From an uncultured Eubacteriales bacterium (GTDB lineage Bacteria > Bacillota > Clostridia > Lachnospirales > CAG-274), in NCBI GenBank assembly GCA_902496345.1, contig CABVAP010000011.1, positions 1 through 38,193 on the forward strand: a stretch of 38,193 nucleotides of DNA, in the 5' to 3' direction. This document shows, in pieces, positions 25,842 through 35,221 of the stretch. Position 1 is the stretch's first letter; the number at the start of each line of letters is the position of its first letter. The position numbers and the translations under genes are program-made. The notes under the pieces are model-generated. The model did no database searches. It was not told the origin of the DNA and was given only the letters and a program-made list of their open reading frames with translations.

Positions 25842-26345
25842 TTAATGCAATCCTGCATAGGTAAAGTTATTAAAATATCCTATACTTGTTACATCTATAC
25901 GTCTTTTAGGGGCTTTAGTTCCACTTTTTAACTCTACGCTAAATAACAAAGAAATAGCAATCTTATGTCCTGTCTTAGAAACACGCCAAAGTGCTTCGTT
26001 GCCAGTCATTTTAAAGAAAACAAACACCCCATTAGTATCACATTCATAAAGTCCTGTATGAATGGCATCTGTAAATGTACCCAAAGAAATTATTTTACCA
26101 TATTCACAAGTATAAAATCTATAGACGTAATCTGCTTCACAAGTACCAGTTTTAACAATTAACTCTTTAATACCATCTTTGTCCATATCATAAACACAAT
26201 AATTCTCAATATTATCAGTTTTGTATAGCCAATCTAATTCATTTTTGTATACTTTATATACATCATCTTGTAAAGCAAAAACATTTACAGATGATACCGA
26301 CATAAACACGATAATTGATATTAAAACGCAAATTAATTTTTTCAT
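25842..26345 (-). CDS. Small secreted protein with a DxDxDG loop
   Basis: I do not recognise the family of this 167-residue protein. It has a clear signal peptide (1-24, ending VFA). The mature part contains YDMDKDGIKELIVKTG near 50-65. This is the Asp-rich calcium-binding loop found in EF-hand, dockerin and FG-GAP-like repeats, and in many clostridial lipoproteins. It is a single loop, not the duplicated dockerin. No lipobox is present. It sits between ilvD and ilvB with gaps of 29 and 34 bases and a strong AGGAGGGTG ribosome site. It is probably cotranscribed with them, although nothing in it suggests amino-acid synthesis. Confidence 0.82.
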   Translation of the reverse strand: MKKLICVLISIIVFMSVSSVNVFALQDDVYKVYKNELDWLYKTDNIENYCVYDMDKDGIKELIVKTGTCEADYVYRFYTCEYGKIISLGTFTDAIHTGLYECDTNGVFVFFKMTGNEALWRVSKTGHKIAISLLFSVELKSGTKAPKRRIDVTSIGYFNNFTYAGLH

Positions 26346-26374
26346 ATAACTTCACCCTCCTTTGTAAAAACATA

Positions 26375-28045
26375 TTATTCAAGAATTGCACCTTTGTCAG
26401 CACTTGAAACGAGTTTAGCATATCTTGAAAGGTAACCTGTTTTGATTTTAGGTTCAGGTGCAACCCATTTAGCACGTCTTTCAGCAAGAACTTCGTCAGA
26501 AACTCTAACAGAAAGAATACCGGCATTAATATCTATGTCGATAATGTCACCTTCTTCAACAAGTGCGATGTTACCACCGGCAGCAGCTTCTGGAGAAGCG
26601 TGACCGATACTAGCACCTCTAGATGCACCACTGAAACGACCATCAGTAATAAGAGCAACTTCTTTGTCAAGTTTCATACCTGCTAAAGCAGATGTTGGAG
26701 ATAACATTTCTCTCATACCAGGGCCACCTTTAGGACCTTCGTATCTAATAAGAACAACGTCACCGCTTACGATTTTACCACCAAAGATAGCAGCGATAGC
26801 TTCTTCTTCAGATTCAAAAACTCTTGCTGGACCAGAGTGTTTAAGCATTTCAGGAGCAACAGCACTTCTTTTAACAACTGCACCATTAAGTGCGATGTTG
26901 CCTTTGAGAACAGCGATACCACCTGTTTTAGAATAAGGATTTTCAACCGGTCTAATAAGTTCAGGGTTTTTGTTGTAAGCATTCTCGATATTTTCACCAA
27001 CTGTTTTCAAAGTACAAGTCAAGTTGTCAAGTTCAAGGAGTCCGAGCTTTTTGATTTCGCTCATAACAGCAGGGATACCACCAGCCTCATTAAGTTCTTC
27101 GATATAATTAGGACCAGCTGGAGCGAGATGACAAAGGTTAGGAGTTTTATCGCTAATTTCGTTTGCCATTTCAAGATTAAGTTCAACACCGGCTTCGTGA
27201 GCGATAGCTGGAAGGTGGAGCATAGAGTTAGTTGAGCAACCCAAAGCCATATCCATAGTAAGAGCATTTCTAAATGCTTTTTCGTTCATAATATCTCTAG
27301 GTTTGATGTCTTTTTCAACAAGTTTCATAATTTGCATACCTGCGTGTTTAGCAAGACCGATTCTGTCACCATAAACAGCAGGAATAGTACCATTACCAGG
27401 GAGAGCCATACCGATTACTTCAGAGAGGCAGTTCATAGAGTTAGCAGTATACATACCAGAGCAAGAACCACAGCTAGGACAAGATTTATTTTCATATTCT
27501 TTAAGTTCTTCTTCGTTAATCATACCGGCTTCAAAAGCACCAACAGCCTCAAAAGTTTTAGAAAGGCTGAGTTTTTCTCTTTCTGCACCACATTTAAGAT
27601 GACCTGCAAGCATAGGACCACCACTGCAAAGGATAGAAGGAATATTAAGTCTAGCAGCAGCCATAAGCATACCAGGAACGATTTTATCACAGTTAGGGAT
27701 TAAAACAAGACCGTCAAAACCGTGAGCCATAGCAAGAGATTCTACAGAGTCAGCAATAAGCTCTCTTGTAGGTAAAGAGTAGTGCATACCGATATGACCC
27801 ATAGCGATACCGTCACAAACACCAATAGCAGGAACTTCAATAGGAGTACCACCAGCAGCTAAAATACCGGCTTTAACAGCTTTTGCAATGTTATCAAGGT
27901 GCATATGACCTGGAACAATTTCGCTTTGAGCATTAACAACACCAATTAAAGGTCTTGCAAGTTCTTCATCAGTATAACCCATCGCTTTAAAAAGAGAACG
28001 ATGAGGAGTTTTATCTGGACCTTTTTTTACTCTATCACTTATCAT
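26375..28045 (-). CDS. ilvD: Dihydroxy-acid dehydratase
   Basis: Dehydrates dihydroxy acids to the keto acids of valine and isoleucine with an iron-sulphur cluster. The 556-residue protein shows the cluster cysteines in [19 protein letters not shown] and [17 protein letters not shown]. The C-terminal region has the usual [10 protein letters not shown] and [12 protein letters not shown] blocks. I start at the ATG at 28045. The ATG five codons earlier lies within the ribosome site itself (GGAGGT), which is correctly spaced for the later one. It is followed closely by a secreted-protein gene and ilvB. Confidence 0.97.
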   Translation of the reverse strand: MISDRVKKGPDKTPHRSLFKAMGYTDEELARPLIGVVNAQSEIVPGHMHLDNIAKAVKAGILAAGGTPIEVPAIGVCDGIAMGHIGMHYSLPTRELIADSVESLAMAHGFDGLVLIPNCDKIVPGMLMAAARLNIPSILCSGGPMLAGHLKCGAEREKLSLSKTFEAVGAFEAGMINEEELKEYENKSCPSCGSCSGMYTANSMNCLSEVIGMALPGNGTIPAVYGDRIGLAKHAGMQIMKLVEKDIKPRDIMNEKAFRNALTMDMALGCSTNSMLHLPAIAHEAGVELNLEMANEISDKTPNLCHLAPAGPNYIEELNEAGGIPAVMSEIKKLGLLELDNLTCTLKTVGENIENAYNKNPELIRPVENPYSKTGGIAVLKGNIALNGAVVKRSAVAPEMLKHSGPARVFESEEEAIAAIFGGKIVSGDVVLIRYEGPKGGPGMREMLSPTSALAGMKLDKEVALITDGRFSGASRGASIGHASPEAAAGGNIALVEEGDIIDIDINAGILSVRVSDEVLAERRAKWVAPEPKIKTGYLSRYAKLVSSADKGAILE

Positions 28046-28069
28046 TTTTTGTACCTCCATTAAATTAGA

Positions 28070-28363
28070 TTAACCTAAATTTATAATTTGCCCGTTAGGC
28101 ATAACGTAAAAACTTTCTGAATTACCAGAGTCATTTTTATCAACTAAAGTGACCCATAACAATCCTTTTATGAATTTAGTTTTGTATATAGTTTTGTTAG
28201 AAATATCACTATATACTACATTAGCTAAATTAACATCAACAATATCATCACCAAAGAAATCAAAGAAATGAATAATGTTGTTACTGTCATAATAAGCACA
28301 TATTCCACTTTTGTCAACAGTCAAAGTATTATTTACGTCTTTTTTTATAATTTTACCATTTAT
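28070..28363 (-). pseudogene. Detached C-terminal part of the broken SLH gene
   Basis: The open frame has no ribosome site and no good start; the first possible start is a TTG at 28324. It encodes about 97 residues, beginning INGKIIKKDVNNTLTVDKSG and ending MPNGQIINLG. Removing 8 bases, exactly two AAAT units of the repeat at 28358-28369, would join it in frame to the SLH gene upstream and give one protein of 268 residues. It is therefore most simply the lost tail of that gene. The tail resembles a beta-rich secreted domain and I recognise no family. Confidence 0.55.
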
Positions 28364-28369
28364 TTATTT
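28358..28369 (-). repeat. Tetranucleotide repeat, three AAAT units at the frame break
   Basis: On the minus strand the sequence is AAATAAATAAAT, spanning the stop codon of the SLH gene. Loss of two units restores a fused frame; loss or gain of one unit does not. Confidence 0.7.
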
Positions 28370-28884
28370 CTTTCTTTTCTTGCCCAATTTTTAATTAAAC
28401 TGCCATCATTAAATGAGTGTGGAACATCATCAGGGTAAAAACCCATAGGAGCTTTCCCGTGTGATTCATAGATAACAGGTGTAGCAACGTTGAGAGTGTT
28501 GTATAACATTCTTGCAGCCTCTTGTCTTTTTATAGGATTTTGAGGTGCAAACTTATTATTTCCAACACCACTAACAATTTCAAGTTTTGCACAATTCAAA
28601 ACATCTTTATCAGAACAATCATCAAAACTTTGTAAATTATCTTGGTATTGAAACTCACCACTCCAGACTTTCATAACAGATGTGCAAAGTTTGCAAAACT
28701 CTTGTCTTGTTATATTTTTAGAATAATTGCTTTGAAGTTCTTCAGGAACAAGACCTTTTTGAATAGCAGTATTGACTTCATTTTTTGCCCAATTTGAGGG
28801 AGTATCAGCAAAAACTCCAATAGAAGTCAATTGCATTAGAAAGACAACAACAATAAACATAGCTGTAATCTTAATTTTTTTCAT
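28360..28884 (-). CDS. Truncated SLH-domain secreted protein
   Basis: A 174-residue exported protein. The signal peptide spans 1-26. Two SLH repeats follow, about 30-75 and 85-133, the second with the classic IVSGVGNNKFAPQNPIKRQEAA. A third begins at FNDGSLIKNWARKE but stops at once, about 35 residues short. Three repeats usually make a functional wall-binding unit, so this product may bind poorly. The ribosome site is AAAGGGAAG. It lies between leuB and ilvD, behind a terminator, and interrupts the amino-acid gene cluster. Confidence 0.8.
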   Translation of the reverse strand: MKKIKITAMFIVVVFLMQLTSIGVFADTPSNWAKNEVNTAIQKGLVPEELQSNYSKNITRQEFCKLCTSVMKVWSGEFQYQDNLQSFDDCSDKDVLNCAKLEIVSGVGNNKFAPQNPIKRQEAARMLYNTLNVATPVIYESHGKAPMGFYPDDVPHSFNDGSLIKNWARKERNK

Positions 28885-28929
28885 TTACATCTTCCCTTTA
28901 TAAATTGATTTTACATTGTCAAAATTCAA

Positions 28930-28972
28930 TTCCAAAAATCAAAAAATACAAGAAATATAAATATTTCTTGTA
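28930..28972 (-). terminator. Intrinsic terminator between leuB and the SLH gene
   Basis: TACAAGAAATAT and ATATTTCTTGTA form a perfect 12-base-pair stem (28947-28972), followed on the minus strand by TTTTTTGATTTTT. This should end most ilv-leu transcripts after leuB. Confidence 0.8.
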
Positions 28973-29011
28973 ATGTATAAGAGCTATCGCATTAAGAATT
29001 ATTAAACCTTA

Positions 29012-29043
29012 GGTCTTGCCCCCAAATGTGGCAAGACCTAAAA
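29012..29043 (-). terminator. Stable hairpin just after leuB
   Basis: TTAGGTCTTGCC and GGCAAGACCTAA flank a 9-base loop. It has no clean T-run, so it may protect the 3' end of the leu message, with termination at the hairpin 40 bases further on. Confidence 0.6.
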
Positions 29044-29098
29044 TGATTTATTTTAAATTAACACGATAACTCAAACAAAAATTAAAAGCAGTTATAAA

Positions 29099-30169
29099 TT
29101 AAAGATTTTCAATAATAAGTTTACCCATTTCTTTACAACCAACCTGTTTCATACCTTCGCTCATAATATCACCAGTTCTATAACCAGCGTCAAGAACTTT
29201 AGTAACAGCGTCTTCAATGCATTTAGCTTCTTCAAGTAAACCAAAGCTATATTTAAGCATCATAGCACCAGAAAGAATAGTAGCAATTGGGTTAGCAATG
29301 TCTTTTCCAGCGATGTCAGGAGCAGAACCGTGAACAGGTTCATACATACCAAGGCTACCGTCGCCAAGACTTGCAGATGGAAGCATACCGATAGAACCAG
29401 TCATCTGGCTAGCTTCGTCAGAAAGAATATCACCAAAGATGTTACCAGTAACGATAACGTCAAAAGTAGTAGGACGCATAATTAATTGCATAGTTGCATT
29501 GTCAACATATAAGTGGTCAAGTTCAACGTCTGGATAGTCTTTAGCAACTTCAAGAACAACTTTTCTCCAAAGTCTAGAAGATTCAAGAACGTTTTGTTTA
29601 TCAACGTTAGTAACGTGTTTTTTTCTTTTTCTAGCAATTTCAAATGCTTTTCTAGTAATTCTTTCAACTTCTTTTTCAGAATACTGTTCAACGTCGTAAG
29701 CAGCTTCACCCATATCAGTTTGTTTTCTGCCTTTTTCGCCGAAGTACATACCACCAGTAAGCTCACGTACAACCATAATATCAACGCCGTCAGCAACGAG
29801 TTCAGGTTTAAGAGGGCAAGCATCTTTTAAAGCGTCATGTAAAGTAGCAGGTCTAAGGTTAGCATATAAACCTAAAGCACCTCTAAGACCAAGTAAAGCT
29901 CTTTCAGGACGTTTGTCACCAGGGAGGTTATCCCACTGCCAACCACCAACAGCACCTAAGAGAACAGAGTCGCTTGCTTTACAAATGTCAATAGTTTCTT
30001 GAGGCAAAGGTTCGCCATATTTATCAATAGCACAACCGCCACCTAAAACGTGAGTATATTCAAAAGTGTGACCAAATTTTTTACCAATTTCGTTTAAAAC
30101 AAGAATGTTTTGTTCCATAACTTCTGGACCGATACCATCGCCTGCAACAACAGCAATTTTATAATTCAT
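29099..30169 (-). CDS. leuB: 3-isopropylmalate dehydrogenase
   Basis: Oxidises and decarboxylates 3-isopropylmalate for leucine. In a citramalate pathway the same enzyme acts on 3-methylmalate to give 2-oxobutanoate. The 356-residue protein begins with the NAD+-dependent fold signature [11 protein letters not shown]. It carries the REL..GMYFG active-site region, the VDKQNVL lysine loop and the metal site [19 protein letters not shown]. The [12 protein letters not shown] block near the C-terminus is intact. The start follows AAGGTGG. A long hairpin separates it from leuD. Confidence 0.97.
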   Translation of the reverse strand: MNYKIAVVAGDGIGPEVMEQNILVLNEIGKKFGHTFEYTHVLGGGCAIDKYGEPLPQETIDICKASDSVLLGAVGGWQWDNLPGDKRPERALLGLRGALGLYANLRPATLHDALKDACPLKPELVADGVDIMVVRELTGGMYFGEKGRKQTDMGEAAYDVEQYSEKEVERITRKAFEIARKRKKHVTNVDKQNVLESSRLWRKVVLEVAKDYPDVELDHLYVDNATMQLIMRPTTFDVIVTGNIFGDILSDEASQMTGSIGMLPSASLGDGSLGMYEPVHGSAPDIAGKDIANPIATILSGAMMLKYSFGLLEEAKCIEDAVTKVLDAGYRTGDIMSEGMKQVGCKEMGKLIIENL

Positions 30170-30200
30170 TTTTATTCCACCTTTTAAATAAATTTTTTTA

Positions 30201-30292
30201 AAACCTTGAGCGTTGCCGACCTAAAGGCAAAAAGTTTTCGTTATACAAAAACTTTTAAACCCAATAAGGTCATCGGCAAATCATCAAGGTTT
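30201..30292. repeat. Long interrupted hairpin between leuD and leuB
   Basis: Arms AAACCTTGA (30201-30209) and TCAAGGTTT (30284-30292) pair perfectly. Inside, TTGCC pairs with GGCAA, ACCT with AGGT, and AAAAGTTTT with AAAACTTTT. The whole 92 bases fold as one rod with small loops. It has no T-run suited to termination. It may be a message-processing site or a small mobile repeat. Confidence 0.7.
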
Positions 30293-30305
30293 GAATTAAT
30301 CTTTT

Positions 30306-30812
30306 TTATTTTAAACCAAGTTTAACTTTAGTTTGTTCAACAAGACCACCAACTTTGAACATTTCCTGCATAAATTCTGGGAAAGGTTCAGCCTGATAAG
30401 TTTTGTTTTTAGTTAAATTAGTAATAACACCTGTAGAAAAATCAACTTCAACTTTGTCGCCCATTTCAATATCGTTAGCAGCTTCTTCACACTCAAGGAT
30501 AGGAAGACCAATGTTAATAGCATTACGATAGAAAATTCTTGCGAAAGTTTTAGCGATAACACAAGAAATACCACTAGCTTTGATAGCTATAGGAGCGTGT
30601 TCTCTAGAAGAACCGCAACCAAAGTTTTTTTCAGCAACAATAATGTCGCCCTCTTTAACGTTTGCAGCAAAAGGAACTGTACTGTGAATAGCATCTTCCA
30701 TACAGTGTTTAGCTAATTCTGCTGGGTCAGATGAGTTTAAGTATCTTGCTGGGATAATAACGTCAGTATCAATGTTGTCACCATATTTAAAAACTGTACC
30801 GTTTGCTTTCAT
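30306..30812 (-). CDS. leuD: 3-isopropylmalate dehydratase small subunit
   Basis: Forms the isomerase with LeuC and supplies the swivelling domain. The 168-residue length is that of the short LeuD type that pairs with about 420-residue LeuC. The signature [17 protein letters not shown] and the active-site loop [14 protein letters not shown] are present. In the citramalate route the pair also isomerises citramalate. It begins 16 bases after leuC with AGGAGG in the gap. Confidence 0.97.
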   Translation of the reverse strand: MKANGTVFKYGDNIDTDVIIPARYLNSSDPAELAKHCMEDAIHSTVPFAANVKEGDIIVAEKNFGCGSSREHAPIAIKASGISCVIAKTFARIFYRNAINIGLPILECEEAANDIEMGDKVEVDFSTGVITNLTKNKTYQAEPFPEFMQEMFKVGGLVEQTKVKLGLK

Positions 30813-30828
30813 TTCAAAACCTCCTAAA

Positions 30829-32088
30829 TTAAACAGTTTCTGGACTTACGATTTTACCTACGATAGCAGATGCAGCAGCAACAGCTGGGCTACAGAGGTA
30901 AACTTCAGATTCAGGGTGTCCCATACGACCGATAAAGTTACGGTTAGTAGTAGATAAAGCTCTTTCGCCTTTAGCAAGGATACCCATATGACCACCAAGA
31001 CAAGGACCACAAGTAGGAGTAGAGAATACACAACCAGCTTCAACTAAAGTTTTAGCGATACCCTCTTCAATACATTGTAAGTAAATTTTCTGAGTACCAG
31101 GTAAGATGATAACTCTAAGTTTAGGATTAACTTTTTTACCTTCAAGAATTTTAGCGGCAATTCTAAGGTCGTCCATTCTACCGTTAGTACAAGAACCGAT
31201 TACAACCTGGTCAATTTCAACGTCGCCAACTTCATCAATAGTTTTTGTATTTTCAGGAAGATGAGGGAAAGCAACAGTTGGTCTTAAAGTTGATAAGTCA
31301 ATTTCATAAACTGCATCATATTCTGCATCTTCGTCAGCTTCAAATACAGTATATTCTTTGTCAGAGTGTTCTTTAACATATTCAAGAGTTTTTTCATCAA
31401 CAGGGAAGATACCGTTTTTACCACCAGCTTCGATAGCCATATTAGCGATAGTAAATCTATCGTCCATAGAGAGGTATTGAATACCTTCGCCGGCAAATTC
31501 CATAGATTTGTATAAAGCACCGTCAACGCCAATCATACCAATGATATGTAAGATAATATCTTTACCACTAACCCATTTAGCAGGTTTGTTTTTAAGAACA
31601 AATTTAAGAGCAGCAGGAACTTTAAACCAAGCAACGCCTCTAGCCATACCAACAGCCATATCAGTACTACCAACACCAGTAGAGAAAGCACCTAAAGCAC
31701 CGTAAGTACAAGTGTGAGAGTCAGCACCGATTACAACATCACCAGGAACAACAAGACCAGCTTCAGGTAAAAGACAATGTTCAATACCCATCTGTCCAAC
31801 TTCAAAATAGTTTTTGATACCTTTGTCATAAGCAAATTCTCTGATGATTTTACAATGTTCAGCAGATTTAATATCTTTGTTAGGAGTAAAGTGGTCAGGA
31901 ACGATAGTTACTTTATTTTTATCAAAAACCTCTTTAACACCAATTTTATTAAATTCTTTAACAGCAACAGGAGTTGTAACGTCGTTACCGTGAACGATGT
32001 CAAGTTTAGCTTCGATAAGCTGACCTGCTTTAACAGATTCAAGACCTGCGTGAGCTGCTAAAATTTTCTGAGTCATAGTCATACCCAT
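30829..32088 (-). CDS. leuC: 3-isopropylmalate dehydratase large subunit
   Basis: Aconitase-family enzyme that binds a 4Fe-4S cluster and isomerises isopropylmalate, and probably citramalate, with LeuD. The 419 residues fit the shorter LeuC type found in Clostridia and archaea. Cluster ligands are in VIGSCTNGR (near 300) and [11 protein letters not shown] (near 360). [23 protein letters not shown] near 120-143 is the usual substrate block. The start follows AAGGAGG. Confidence 0.97.
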   Translation of the reverse strand: MGMTMTQKILAAHAGLESVKAGQLIEAKLDIVHGNDVTTPVAVKEFNKIGVKEVFDKNKVTIVPDHFTPNKDIKSAEHCKIIREFAYDKGIKNYFEVGQMGIEHCLLPEAGLVVPGDVVIGADSHTCTYGALGAFSTGVGSTDMAVGMARGVAWFKVPAALKFVLKNKPAKWVSGKDIILHIIGMIGVDGALYKSMEFAGEGIQYLSMDDRFTIANMAIEAGGKNGIFPVDEKTLEYVKEHSDKEYTVFEADEDAEYDAVYEIDLSTLRPTVAFPHLPENTKTIDEVGDVEIDQVVIGSCTNGRMDDLRIAAKILEGKKVNPKLRVIILPGTQKIYLQCIEEGIAKTLVEAGCVFSTPTCGPCLGGHMGILAKGERALSTTNRNFIGRMGHPESEVYLCSPAVAAASAIVGKIVSPETV

Positions 32089-32230
32089 AGTTTTGTTCCT
32101 CCTTAAAAAATATATATCTTATTAATAAATAATTTTCATAACTCAAATAATCCAATGCCTAAATAAATTTAAGCATATAAAACTCAAATACAAATGTTAC
32201 AAACACACCATTTTTATCTTTTATTCTATA

Positions 32231-32284
32231 TTATTCTAAAGGCATTCCATCTGCATCAACATTTACAGAACCGGCTAAAATCAT
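32231..32284 (-). CDS. Possible 17-residue peptide between cimA and leuC
   Basis: An ATG preceded by AAGGA opens a frame encoding MILAGSVNVDADGMPLE and then TAA. It stands in the 233-base gap between cimA and leuC. It is not rich in Leu, Ile or Val, so it is not a classical leader-peptide attenuator. It may be chance, or the remnant of a lost gene. The rest of the gap is AT-rich without clear structure. Confidence 0.25.
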   Translation of the reverse strand: MILAGSVNVDADGMPLE

Positions 32285-32321
32285 AATTCCTTAAATATAA
32301 AATAATTATCTTATGTAAAAA

Positions 32322-33911
32322 TTATAAATATGCTTTGAACTTACACTCAATATCCTTAATGAGCTTGTATTCGATAGAATCAACAAGGGCAATCCAGCTC
32401 GCCTCAATAATGTCGTTAGAAACGCCAACAGTTGTCCAATTATCAACTCCGTCACTGGACTCAATGAGAACACGAACTTTAGATGCAGTAGCCGTTTTAC
32501 CGTCAAGCACTCTAACTTTGTAGTCAGTAAGATGAACTTTAGAAAGTTCAGGATAAAAGACTTCAAGAGCTTTACGTAAAGCCTTATCAAGGGCATTAAC
32601 AGGACCACTACCCTCAGCTGCTGTAATTTCTGTTTTACCGTCAACAATCACCTTTATAACAGCAGAAGCACTATTTCCGTCAGTATAAGGCATTTCACCG
32701 ATAGTTTTGAAATTAACAAGTTCAAAGAAAGGTTTATATTTACCAAGAGTCTTTCGTATAAGAAGTTCAAAAGCTCCGTCAGCACCTTCAAACTGATAAC
32801 CGTTATATTCAAACTCTTTGAGTTTTTTAATAACCAATTCAGTCTCAGGTGAATTTTTTTCAATATCAGGCACAATTTTTCTAATCATAGATAAAATTGT
32901 ACTTCTACCAGAAACCTCGCTAGTAAGGAACTTTCGTTCATTTCCCACTTTAGAAGGTTCAATATGTTCAAAGCTGTGTGGTGCCTTGCTTACACCATCG
33001 ATATGCATACCGCCTTTGTGGGCGAAAGCACATTTACCGACATAAGGCATAATGTCACTAAGTTTAAAGTTGGCAATTTCGGAAATCTTTCTCGCTGTGT
33101 GAGTAAGATTTTCGATATTCTCCTCAGGTATACAATAATAATCTTTTTTTGCTTGCAAGTTAGCAATAACAGTCGATAATGTTGTATTACCACATCTTTC
33201 TCCAAATCCCGTAAAAGTTCCTTGAATATTAGTTGCACCAGCATAAACAGCCATAATAGCGTTCGCAACTGCCATACCACAGTCATTATGACAATGGATA
33301 CCAACGGCCACCTCAAATTTCTCACAAACCACTTTCGTTATTTCATATATTTCATCAGGGAAGCAACCACCGTTTGTATCACAAAGGGCAAGACAGTCTG
33401 CCCCGGCAGAAACGGCAACTTCCAAAGTTTTAAGTGCATATTCGGAATTATTTTTGTATCCGTCAAAAAAATGCTCTGCATCAAAAATAACTTCTTTACC
33501 AAGAGATTTAAGATACGCAATAGTTTCGTTTATCATATTAAGATTTTCGTCAAGGGTCGTATGAATTATGTCAGTAACGTGAAAATCCCAGCTCTTACCG
33601 AATATAGCAACCGTATCAACACCAGCACCAACAAGAGATTTAATATTTTTGTCCTCTTCAACAGATATATTACATCTTCTGGTGCTACCAAAAGCAACGA
33701 TTTTAGAGTTATTAAGTTTAATATCTTTAATTCTTTGAAAAAATTCCAAATCTTTAGGATTAGAACCGGGGTTACCGGCTTCGATATAACTAATCCCCAA
33801 ATCATCAAGAGTTTTAACTATTTTAATTTTATCCTCAACAGAAAAAGAAATCCCCTCACCTTGAGCGCCATCTCTCAAAGTAGAGTCAAAAATAGCTATT
33901 TGTTTACTCAT
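32322..33911 (-). CDS. cimA: (R)-citramalate synthase
   Basis: Condenses pyruvate and acetyl-CoA to citramalate, which enters isoleucine synthesis without threonine. The 529-residue protein starts with the DSTLRDGAQGEG block of the LeuA/CimA family. GIHCHNDCGMAVANA near 205-219 carries the metal-binding His-x-His. ATNIQGTFTGFGERCGN follows. The last 130 residues form the LeuA-type regulatory dimerisation domain. Length, STRRCN near 76-81, and the GKSWDFHV segment match CimA and not 2-isopropylmalate synthase. Its position directly before leuC and leuD supports this. The ribosome site is AAGGAGG. Confidence 0.95.
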   Translation of the reverse strand: MSKQIAIFDSTLRDGAQGEGISFSVEDKIKIVKTLDDLGISYIEAGNPGSNPKDLEFFQRIKDIKLNNSKIVAFGSTRRCNISVEEDKNIKSLVGAGVDTVAIFGKSWDFHVTDIIHTTLDENLNMINETIAYLKSLGKEVIFDAEHFFDGYKNNSEYALKTLEVAVSAGADCLALCDTNGGCFPDEIYEITKVVCEKFEVAVGIHCHNDCGMAVANAIMAVYAGATNIQGTFTGFGERCGNTTLSTVIANLQAKKDYYCIPEENIENLTHTARKISEIANFKLSDIMPYVGKCAFAHKGGMHIDGVSKAPHSFEHIEPSKVGNERKFLTSEVSGRSTILSMIRKIVPDIEKNSPETELVIKKLKEFEYNGYQFEGADGAFELLIRKTLGKYKPFFELVNFKTIGEMPYTDGNSASAVIKVIVDGKTEITAAEGSGPVNALDKALRKALEVFYPELSKVHLTDYKVRVLDGKTATASKVRVLIESSDGVDNWTTVGVSNDIIEASWIALVDSIEYKLIKDIECKFKAYL

Positions 33912-34023
33912 TTTTCTTTCTTCCTCCTTCCGTTAAAAATTTAATATTAATAGCCGTAAAAAACAGCGTTTAGATATTTTCAAAAAACTAATTTTCATTT
34001 AAAAAATAATTTCAGACTCAAAT

Positions 34024-34039
34024 TGTGACACAAATCACA
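34024..34039. promoter_or_regulatory. CRP-like palindrome between ilvC and cimA
   Basis: TGTGA and TCACA are separated by six bases (CACAAA), a perfect match to the half-sites of the CRP/FNR family. It lies about 115 bases upstream of cimA. No convincing promoter is adjacent, so a regulatory role is unproven. Confidence 0.3.
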
Positions 34040-34096
34040 TTTATAAGCCCACCTGTTCCTCTGTTATTAAATAAAACATATAAGATTTTTTTCAAA

Positions 34097-34123
34097 GGGT
34101 GTGAAAAATATTTTCCACACCCC
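34097..34123 (-). terminator. Hairpin after ilvC, possible partial terminator
   Basis: GGGTGTG and CACACCC pair perfectly, and the AT-rich middle can extend the stem. On the minus strand only TTTG follows, so termination would be weak. It may lower expression of the genes after ilvC. Confidence 0.5.
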
Positions 34124-34162
34124 AAGATTAATCATTGATTATGTAAATAGCTATAGCTAGTA

Positions 34163-35188
34163 TTAAACGTCTCTTTCAGTTTTAAGCCAGCTCATACATT
34201 TTCTAAGTTCTTTACCAACAATTTCAAGTTGGTGTTCAGATTCAATTCTTCTTCTTGCGTTGAAGTGTGCACGACCGTTTTTGTTTTCAGCAATCCATTT
34301 AGTAGCGAAAGTACCATCTTGGATTTCTCTAAGAACTTTTCTCATTTCGTTCTTAGTATCTTCAGTGATGATTCTCTTACCGATTTCATAGTCACCAAAT
34401 TCAGCAGTATCAGAGATAGAGTGACGCATAAGAGTAAGACCACCTTCGATACAAAGGTCGATGATAAGTTTCATTTCGTGGAAGCATTCAAAGTAAGCGT
34501 TTTCTGGAGAGTAACCAGCTTCAACAAGAACTTCAAAACCACATTTCATAAGTTCAGCAACACCACCGCAAAGAACAGCTTGTTCACCGAATAAGTCAGT
34601 TTCAGTTTCAACTCTGAAAGTAGTTTCCATAATACCGGCTCTACCACCACCGATACCTTTACCATAAGCGAGAGCGATGTCTAAAGTGTTTCCAGAAGGG
34701 TCTTGTTCAACAGCAACTAAGCAAGGAACACCGTGACCTTCAACATACTGGTCTCTAACTGTGTGACCAGGTCCTTTAGGAGCAATCATAAAGATATTGA
34801 TGTCATCGCCAGGAACGATTTGTTTAAAGTTAATGTTAAAACCGTGAGCAAATGCAAGATATTTACCAGCAGTTAAGTTAGGAGCGATAGATTTTTTGTA
34901 TAAATCAGCTTGTTTTTCATCAGGAACGAGAACCATAATAACGTCAGCCTGTTTAACAGCTTCTTCAGTTGTAGCAACTCTTAAGCCGTGAGATTCAGCA
35001 ACTTTCCAAGATTTACTACCTTCGTAAAGACCAACAACAACATCAACGCCAGAATCGTGAAGGTTTAAAGCGTGAGCGTGACCTTGGCTACCGTAACCGA
35101 TAACAGCAACAGTTTTGCCTTTTAATAAACCTAAATCACAATCTTCATCATAATATCTTTTTAATTGACCCATTTCAACTTTTTCCAT
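34163..35188 (-). CDS. ilvC: Ketol-acid reductoisomerase (NADP+)
   Basis: Rearranges and reduces acetolactate and acetohydroxybutyrate in valine and isoleucine synthesis. The 341-residue length is that of the short class I enzyme. The N-terminal Rossmann fold has the cofactor loop GYGSQG near 31-36. The C-terminal knotted domain carries [16 protein letters not shown] and the [12 protein letters not shown] active-site helix. The [14 protein letters not shown] segment between them is typical. The start follows AGGAGG. It lies 33 bases after ilvN. Confidence 0.98.
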   Translation of the reverse strand: MEKVEMGQLKRYYDEDCDLGLLKGKTVAVIGYGSQGHAHALNLHDSGVDVVVGLYEGSKSWKVAESHGLRVATTEEAVKQADVIMVLVPDEKQADLYKKSIAPNLTAGKYLAFAHGFNINFKQIVPGDDINIFMIAPKGPGHTVRDQYVEGHGVPCLVAVEQDPSGNTLDIALAYGKGIGGGRAGIMETTFRVETETDLFGEQAVLCGGVAELMKCGFEVLVEAGYSPENAYFECFHEMKLIIDLCIEGGLTLMRHSISDTAEFGDYEIGKRIITEDTKNEMRKVLREIQDGTFATKWIAENKNGRAHFNARRRIESEHQLEIVGKELRKCMSWLKTERDV

Positions 35189-35221
35189 TTTAAAGTCCTC
35201 CTAATATAATATTTAATTAAA

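Noticed and set aside
28045..28060. Upstream ATG of ilvD
   Set aside because: That ATG is part of the GGAGGT ribosome site for the ATG at 28045.
28897..28922. Promoter TTGACA/TATAAA before the truncated SLH gene
   Set aside because: The spacer is 14 bases, too short for a sigma-A promoter, and the -10 box abuts the ribosome site.
32089..32321. Leucine leader-peptide attenuator before leuC
   Set aside because: The only small frame has two Leu codons in 17 and no following terminator/antiterminator pair is visible.
33222..33944. 240-residue plus-strand frame over cimA
   Set aside because: It lies wholly antisense to a clear cimA gene, has no ribosome site, and its composition reflects the complementary strand.
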